This document shows positions 51,701 through 61,100 of a stretch of 64,000 nt of DNA, piece after piece. Each line of letters begins with the position of its first letter. The first letter of the stretch is position 1. Source of the DNA: Aphrophora alni (Eukaryota; Arthropoda; Insecta; Hemiptera; Aphrophoridae); the NCBI GenBank assembly GCA_963513935.1, contig OY740765.1:147213830-147277829 (forward strand). Direction: 5' to 3'. The position numbers and the translations under genes are program-made. The notes below the pieces were generated by a model. That model did not search any database. It was given only the letters and a program-made list of their open reading frames with translations, and was not told where the DNA came from.

Positions 51701-54700
51701 GCATACAGGCAGACTTCAACATGCTTTTTTTGAATGAAAAGAGATCCAAAATGTATAAAATCTAAACAAGCATTTGTTCAATCATTAGAATACTTTCCAA
51801 CTATTTAGAAATTGTAACAAAGCTTACTCACCTTTCATAGGCGAGCCCCAACTGATAAGACGACAAATACCTTCTTTGAAAACATCAAATATCCCAGGCT
51901 TCTCACTTGTAATATCGCTCTGTACAATTTCAACAAGACTGGCTGAGTAGAACGGTGTTACAATCGCTAACGTTACACTAAAACATATATCACGTTAGTT
52001 TCTTTTTGTTAAAGTTCTGTTTTAACAAATTGGAAAAATACTTGCAATGCACTTGATATACTGATAAGATAAAATACTAATTTATTTATATGTTATAATT
52101 TTGAAAGAGTATAAGCAAATAATCACCAAAATGAAATAAAATATTATAGGCCGATTACATAACAAAGAATTTCCTGTTTTTTTAACTGTGAAACAAATTC
52201 CATTTCAAAATTTTATATTCATTATTTCTGAGTAACAAACATTTTCAACAAATACAGTAGAGTCTCGCAAACTCGGCACTCGATAACCCGGCAGTCCGGA
52301 TTACTCGGCACCCCCGATGGGAAAAAATATATTGCTAAAAACAGCGATGTTCGTAAAAGTTCGGCAGATCCCAAAGCGGGCATTAACTTCGATCGCTCGA
52401 ATCGTTGATGGTACTTTTCCCACGTTAAACTCGTCACAAAGCTTTTTTACAGATTCCCCTCTGTCAAGTATTTTTAACACATTTAACCGCGTCTCAAACG
52501 AAACTAACACACGCTTCCGTTTTCGTAACTCGCTCATTTTTATTTACTGTATATACTGTGCGTAGATCATAACCCGTCAAAGAAAATTGAAAAGAAATGT
52601 TATATTTTCCATAATGTATACTAAATTGATTCGTGGAAAAAAAGCGGCCCATCAAACTTTTTGCAGGTGTATGTCTGCTATACCGACGGGTGCCAATGCC
52701 GCGGTGTTTTTACGCTACCGACAATGGGATATCGCTATCGACAAAGTCGTTTGACTCGCCGCTTTGGTGCTGCGGTGTTTTTACACCGCCGACAATGGGA
52801 TACCGCTATCGACAGTCGTTTGATATCGCCGCCACTTTGGTGTTTCAATTACAATTTATTTTTTGCCCTTATTCCCGATAACCCGGTATTTCACAAACTC
52901 GGCACACTTCCGGTCCACATTACGCTGAGTTTGCGGGACTTTACTGTACCAAAATTTACCTTGCAAGCCAAACTGATTGATAAATAAATATTGATATTGA
53001 CTTGTGAGATAATATTATGTAGAACACAAGATTTCACAAAAATTACGTTTATTTAATCAAACGTGTTTCAACGACAAAGTCGCCATCCTCAGTGATAGAT
53101 GAGCTATAATAACAAAACTATAACAACTATATAAGTATAATGTTACTGTAGCTCATGTATCACTGAGGATGGCGACTTTGTCATTGAAACACGTTTGATT
53201 AAATAAACATAATTTTTATGAGATCTTGTGTTCAAATTGATGAAATCAAATAAAAATTTTAATAATGTTATAAACGTATTGACCATACATACTGTACTTA
53301 TAGTGCTCTACCTGTTATATACTAGTGATTATGTAGTTCAAGATAAATAATAATATTAAATAATTTACTGGAACTAAAGATATCACTTTATTATGTTTCT
53401 GGTTCTCTATCTTTTACTGTTGCATTGTTTAACATCTGATCTAAAATATACCAACCATAACATATGTTACATCCCCCTTACAAGCCAGATAAATATTTTG
53501 AATTAATATATAACTTAAATATACTAGTACACATAATATATCATAAACAAACATGATTATGTAACTATATTCTCCTTAAACAACCAATGAATTAAAACAT
53601 AATTTTCCACACAAAAATCACTTTATTTGTGCAATACAACTATAAGATGACGTTTCAATGACAAAATCATCATCTTCAGTACTACTTGCACACAAACCCT
53701 ACTAACAGTGGGTTTTTTTCCTTCAATAAAGGTTTGTATGCATTTAGGTGAGGATGATGAGTTAGTCATTAACACGTCTTCTTGTTTTTGTTTTGCACAA
53801 ATAAAATGATTTGTGTTTAAATTCATTTGGTTGTTGAAGTTTCCACAAATGAGGCTTATTATAGTTGATTCCCTTTAAAAATTAGTTATTAAAACTCATC
53901 TGAAATCCGAATTTCAAATAAATGAGATATAATTTGTTACTTTTTAAATGTATATTATAAGCATCCATTTTGCGAGTTATATCTATGAAGATATGTTTAG
54001 GATAGAAGTATTTAGGATATTATTCCTTGAAAATCATAGATGTACAGCAATAAAATAATGAAAATTACAGATGTTATCAGAAGAAGAAATTACATAATTA
54101 AACTAAAAATATCATTTTTGTATGTTGAAATAATTTTAATATCCATGACTAGCAACCAATTTTACGAATAATACTAGCTAATTATAAAATAAGCTATTAA
54201 TATTTATATTCGCCATACCGACTATTGTTCTTTTTAACTATGATTAATATGTAACTTACCGACCAATAGTCTATACATCACATGATTTCACAACGGCTGT
54301 TTCAGTTGTTTAGCCATTTTCAAGTGGTCATTCAGGATCCTTTGTCATTAATTGTAAAAATACTTACACATTTAAAAAAAAACATATTTCTTGTACAAGA
54401 AGACATACGGAAACACTTGCACATTGAGTTTATATGTCTAGTAGGTCCACCGTCTAGGACCGGACTGCCGGGTCTTCATAGGAAACTAATCTGTATTTAC
54501 TTTTACAATCAATGTATCGAATAATGCATTAGATTCGAAATTCTGTTTCTCATTAACAGTTTTCCGGGTTCTATTTTGTATACTTTATAAATCTCGTATT
54601 GTTCTAACACATTCATATGTTTTCCTTTATTACATTTATAAATAATATAAATTAATAATAATAATAATAATAATAAATTTTCATTACTGTTGAGACCGAA

Positions 54701-57700
54701 GGGTATTGGTGGAATTCCAGGTTTAAAGATAAAAAAACACAATTTTTTATTTTGTAAGATCTACTTTTTATTAGTCTAGCCAACCAATGGTTTCGCCAAT
54801 GGTTAGACTAATAGACTCATCATTGCCTTAGCAGACGAAACCATTGGCCGGCTAGACTAATAAAAAGTGAATGTTACAAAATAAAAAGTTGTGTTTTATT
54901 ACCTTTAAATAATAATAAAATAATAAATAATTTAAATAATATAAATTTATAATAATTATTATAAAATAATTTATAAATGTAATAAAGGAAAACTTCTGAA
55001 TGTGTTAGAAAAATACAAGGTTTATAAGGTATACAAAACAGAACCCGGAACACTGCTTAATGAGAAATAGAATTTCGAATCTAACCCATTATTCGATACA
55101 TTGATGGACATTGTACAAGTATATACAGATAAGTTTCCTATGAAGACTTAATAATAACTAGCAGTCCGATCCTAGACAGTGGGCCTACTAGACATATAAG
55201 TTGTAAGTGTAACGACTGTACTATTTTTTAGGTTACATCACTTACCTGTTTCTGAATTACTCAATTAAAAATATTATGACCTAAGTTCGGTCATGAGTTC
55301 TTACCTTCACTTATTGTACTTTGTACACCAAATCCTGCAATGAAATCGAAAGATAGGTATTCTAAATTACTGTTTATGCGTACATGTTAATTTTGAATTT
55401 ATTATCTTTATTGAACTTAAACAATATGTAAACTATTATCCAACAACTTATCAACTAACTACAACATATCTTTACTACTACTAAATGTTCATTCAGATAT
55501 TGATAAGAAAGAAATTTATGAAACTGTCCATAGTGCTTCTATAAATGATTATGGTAAGTATATGATTTACTCATTTTGTCCATGTAAGTACTTTGACTTT
55601 ACTAAAAACTTTTCCCTTTTTTATTTACTTGTGTACCAATCACTTTTCTTTTATTATTACTTCACTTAACTTCAAGTTTATCAATTTTTAAACTTAACTT
55701 TTTTGAATACGCCTGTTCATATCTAACAATGTCCCTCTTACATGTCTGCATGAGTGTAAAACGACTGACTCTTACAACGACTGACTTTAAGAAACAAGCG
55801 CATTTCACTCCCTCCCTCTAGATATAATTCCAGGAAAAATAAAATTGTTTTAGAACATTCCATCATTCTAACCAATCAGCGTAGCTAATTCTCTTTTACT
55901 CCCTGATATGGAAAATCATGCAATTTATTAGACACTCCCATATATTATTTATTTATTTACTATTTATTGGTTGGCGATATCCCATGTTTACAAAATTCAA
56001 TGTGCGAGTGTCTCCGTGTGTCCTCGTGTACAAAATGTGTTTTAAAAAAAATAATGTGTAAGTGTTTTTACAATTAATAACGAAAGATAATGATCCTTAA
56101 TGACCACTTGAAAATGGTTAAATAGTTGAAACAGCCGTCGAGAAATCAAACGACATATAGACTTGTAAACCATTAAAGAAATCTTAAAGACTATTTGTTA
56201 TTATAAAAATTATTTCTTCATTTGTATGACAATTGAGAAAACTGTTCACATCGTATAGTTGAATCATGAAGCTTGCCAGAGCCGAGTTACTAATATAGAG
56301 TAGATGCTATATTTAAATATATAAAACTAAGAAGTTCTACAGAGACGAGTCAAAAACATGAGTAAGTTGAACTAATAAAATAAGATAATTAATCGAGTAA
56401 AGTAAGATATAAAATACTTTTGCTCCAGAAGAGAGGCAATTTTATGGCTAAAAAAAAATTCTTAAGGACAATTTATAGTTACGCAAAAAATGTATCCCTA
56501 TTTTGTGGTGAGCATAATTGGGTATTAACAATTAAATTTGTAAAAATGGTACCTTTTTGATCTTTTAAAAGTATATCCGATTCTATAGCTATTAACCCTT
56601 AAGTGGGCGCGCCGGCGGCAAATTGGCCGGAATATTTTATTTTTACATCTTACGGTAGGTATCGATGGATAAAAATTTCCTAGACTGAATGCAATGTAGT
56701 CACTGCGGCCCAGTTGCCGCGGCGCGCCCAATCGTGTAACTGCTCTTACTGTGTTTTAGAATACAAAGTTACTTTTATCCTTCAGGTAGTTTTGTGTTTA
56801 GCGTTTTAGCTTAGTGTTTACATTCTATATACTTTCTCCATTTTTATACGTTCTCGTAAATAAGTGATTTATAGTGTTTTTTTTTATGAACTTCTTTGCT
56901 GTACAATAATGGATCGCTATCTCAATCGTAATCTATCTAATACGTTTTAATTTACTCTTTTTTCAGCAAAGTTTTTTTATTGCTAACTTAATAGTGTCAA
57001 TCAACTAGCTGAACCTTTATCCGATGTTTCTGTAGAATATTTGTCATGTTTCTAGTATAAAATTCAATACTTTATTAGACCAGTGTTTATAATTCATTAA
57101 CTGTTGTCTATGTTTCAAATATTACATAACAAAACATGAGAAATTAAAATTAAATTTTAAAAATAAAAAATAAAATTACTATAAAGACATTGAAAAATAG
57201 AATAAATCATTAAGGAACAAATTATAATAACATATAACATAATGTGATGACTTAAAATTAGTTTACGTGAGGAAAAAAGCGGAATTACGCAATGCGGCCA
57301 AATTGTCGCTACGCGCCCGGTCATGTGACCTCGCTAGTCGCGCCCACCGAAGGGTTAAGAAAAAAATTGTTCGTTATTAAATTAGAAAGGAAAAGAGATG
57401 GGTTTAAGTTGACATGTCTATTTAGCTAGTTGCATAACGTCAAAATTTACACGTATTTATTTTAAATAATATAGATAAATTAGTGGTGGATTTTAATGAA
57501 ACTTTAATCTTTCTTCTGAAGAGAAATCACCATGATAAATTTCGAGTCAGAATATTTTTTTTAAATACATTTTTCCAAAAATATAAGTTCTTGTAGAAAT
57601 AAATCAAACGGTTGTACAGAGTTGATTTTTTTTTTTTTTAATTTGTAGCTTTTTAAGTACGTTGAGATGCACAACAAGCCTTTGTGTGAAAAATACTCAA

Positions 57701-58114
57701 GGATTAGACTGCCCAAATGTAATCTTCCTGCATCTCCTGGTCGCGAAACTTACCGATTTTAAAAATTATTATTTATTCTACTTTACTATTCTACATCCGT
57801 ACTCAAACTATAAATTTAAATATAGGAAGCCAACATGTTGAGTAGTAACATTTCACATATTTAGGTCTCTAAGTTGGGTTAGTACGTGATTCAATATATA
57901 GCATAAATGAGATATGATGACAGGAAACTTGTGTCATCTCTCGTATTGTGATCATATATTCTAAGCCTCATATGGTTGGACATAGTGTTCCGAAATTGAT
58001 AAATGTTATAGAATCGCAAGTAAATTTTTGGAATGAATAGGAAAGTATTAAAAATTCCGTGGAGTTTTCATGATAAAAGGTAAGTAAGTTAATTCAATAC
58101 AGTAGTTTAGCCTC

Positions 58115-58161
<47 letters not shown>

Positions 58162-61100
58162 CCTCTCCTCTCCTCTCCTCTCCTCTCCTCTCCTCTCCTC
58201 TCCTCTCCTCTCCTCTCCTCTCCTCTCCTCTCCTCTCCTCTCCTCTCCTCTCCTCTCCTCTCCTCTCCTCTCCTCTCCTCTCTTCTCCTCTCCTCTCCTC
58301 TCCTCTCCTCTCCTCTCCTCTCCTCTCCTCTCCTCTCCTCTCCTCTCCTCTCCTCTCCTCTCCTCTCCTCTCCTCTCCTCTCCTCTCTATATATATATTG
58401 TTTTTTTCAGGAGCGCCTCCATTAGATTTCAATGATAAATTTTGTATGTTTATTCAGATATTTGTATTTCAGAAAAAAGAAATACCAGATATTTCCAAAG
58501 AGATCTTGTAGTTTATTTGTGACTAGAAAAGTTCACTTTCCTAGATCCCACGATCCCGAAAATTTAAATAAAAGTGTCTATGCATATTCATAGAATGGCA
58601 CCCGTTAAACTATAAAATACTTAGCGTATTTTTTTATTTTTTTTATATCCACAGTTAATGAAAGGTTACAGAGTACATGTATTCCTTTTTTTTTTTTAAT
58701 AAAATTAATCATGGGTGTGAATTGTTTGGAAGAGTGTATTTAGAGTTCATTTGGATATAGAATGTTCTAGATGCATTTGTACCTGAGTCAATCTCGAGTG
58801 TTCTCAGATCTCTTTTCTATGATTCGAACTAACAAAGTTATCAGATGAGCCATATTATTTATTTATCATTTAAATTCTTAAACCTAAAACATTCTTATAA
58901 TTAGACACATGTTCCTGACCATTTTATATAGAAATAATCTATTATGAGATTAATATATCTTGCTTTGAATATCATATATCTTGTTCCATATTAAGTCGTC
59001 AATCTAAAGTTCAATATTTTGTCAATAAGCTGATGTAACAGCAGATGAACCACTACTATTTCTTGATCATTACTAGAATTATCTACTGGTTACTGACGTC
59101 ACAATCGGCAATTATCAGATGATTTTTACAATACTTTGAAATAGATAAGCTCAAAAATGTAAAACATTACAAAAACAGAATAAGAAGAACCAGAGCTCAA
59201 ACACTCAATTAGAGCGTCATCACTACTATGAACACAAGAGTCATACTGTTCAGATATTTTGGCACAATTTTTATTTTTTAAATTGTAACTTACCATTTTA
59301 ATAAGACGTGTTGACAGCAGCTTTTCCATGAGGATTTCTCATTAATTTCTCTGAAACATAAATATTATAAAGTAAAAACCAAAACCAGATAATCCAAAAA
59401 ATAGTCAGAAATGGTTATAGTATTTCCTCGTTCTAAATAAAAGAAAAGGTTATATAAGGGAATAAATATATCACTTTCAATTTTAGTGAAAAAGTTTACC
59501 TCAGTGAATCACATGCTCTGGATTGCTAATCCAAAAACACCATATAATATTTCTGATTTTATTTTGTTACTTTATATAGATAAGCCGTTTATATTTCTAC
59601 AATTAATTTTTGTTAACATTAATTTTAATTTTTTTGAATCTAAAACATTGATCTAAAGCTAACCACATGATTAGTTTTTATCTTTTAAGTCTAAAAAAGG
59701 GGGAATGGAAAGACATGATTAACAATTTAATTGTAAATTAAAAATTTTTAATATTAATAAAATAATTTTTTTTTAGGTCAACAATTAATACATAAAATAA
59801 TAAAATTGTTACAGTGACGCTATAACATAACTTTTTTTTGTGGATTCTGTTTTTAAATGAATAATTGAATTTAATAAGGATACATGACGAAATAAGAATT
59901 GATTCAGAAACACCTATACATCGTACATTGACATTAGGACATTGTAAACCTTTATAATTGACGTTAGTAAATTAACTACTTCAATTTCAATTTCAAACGG
60001 ATAGTGGGGTTTGCGGCCGTGGTCCAGAGAAGTTGTTTTTGTTCTTAATTATTGGTATAGTCATATCAGAAAAAATATATATTGAAATATAAGTATGGAT
60101 GTGTCATGGTTTGAGAGAATTGGTTAAAAGGTAAACTTACGTGTGACATGCTATGTGTATGACACCAGGGGTGATTTGTAAAAGTGCCCTCGGGGTCACA
60201 ATTGCAAAGAACCAGCGTGCAGAGGGTACTTGAGCTGTTATTAAAATAACAGTTATCCTGCTGTTGTTAAAGCATGAATCTGTTCACAAGGTCAATTAAG
60301 AGCGAAAACCTTTTTATCCAAGCAATAACCTAATCCGACACTCAAACCCACGACTTTTTAAAATGTTTAATGAACAGCGAAGACTTATCTTTTCACAAAT
60401 GTATCATATTTCTTAAAAGGTAAAACATAAACATAATCTTCTCTTACGATCACACGCCAGCACCCACTGAAAAAATATTTCTTCTTTTTCTTTTTTTGAT
60501 TTCAGAGAGGGTAAAACAAACAAACAAACAGAAGACATATTAACACCAACATACGGACATTTATTTTAAATTTAAATTGTAGCTGTAAAATTGTGACTGT
60601 ATGGATTGACACTTATTTTTGATTTTAGCTAACAGAAATTGGGTATTGTCAAGGCTTAAGCTTGACAAGAGGAAAGAATAAAATAAAGGATGATAATAAT
60701 TTCTTCTTTAACGAAGTATATTGGAGAATGTTTTGTAATGGTTTACACCTTTACAGGTTGTTTCAATGTTTTTTTTTTTGTGTTTTTTAACTTTTGTAAT
60801 GTGATTGTTATAGAATTTGTGTTGTGGCTCGCCTTCAAAAAAAAGGGGGTTTTTTTTTTTTAAATTCTATGCAGTTTGGATTTGTTTGGCGTTTTATTGT
60901 TTTGGGGTGGAGTGTCACATGGGCATTACTGTACGAGCCGAGTGGCACGGCTCTACTTGTATGGAAAGGGGTGATGTGGCCCAGCCAAGGAGCCCACCAT
61001 TTATAATGTAATAATTGACGATTAATGAAGAAGGATTCTAAATTTATAATTTTCTATAATACAGAATGTGCAACAATTAAGTAGATGGATTTTGTTGGAT

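Noticed and set aside
58094..58432. 112-codon minus-strand frame rich in ERRGE repeats
   Set aside because: It is a direct translation of the pentanucleotide satellite, with no start context or domain.
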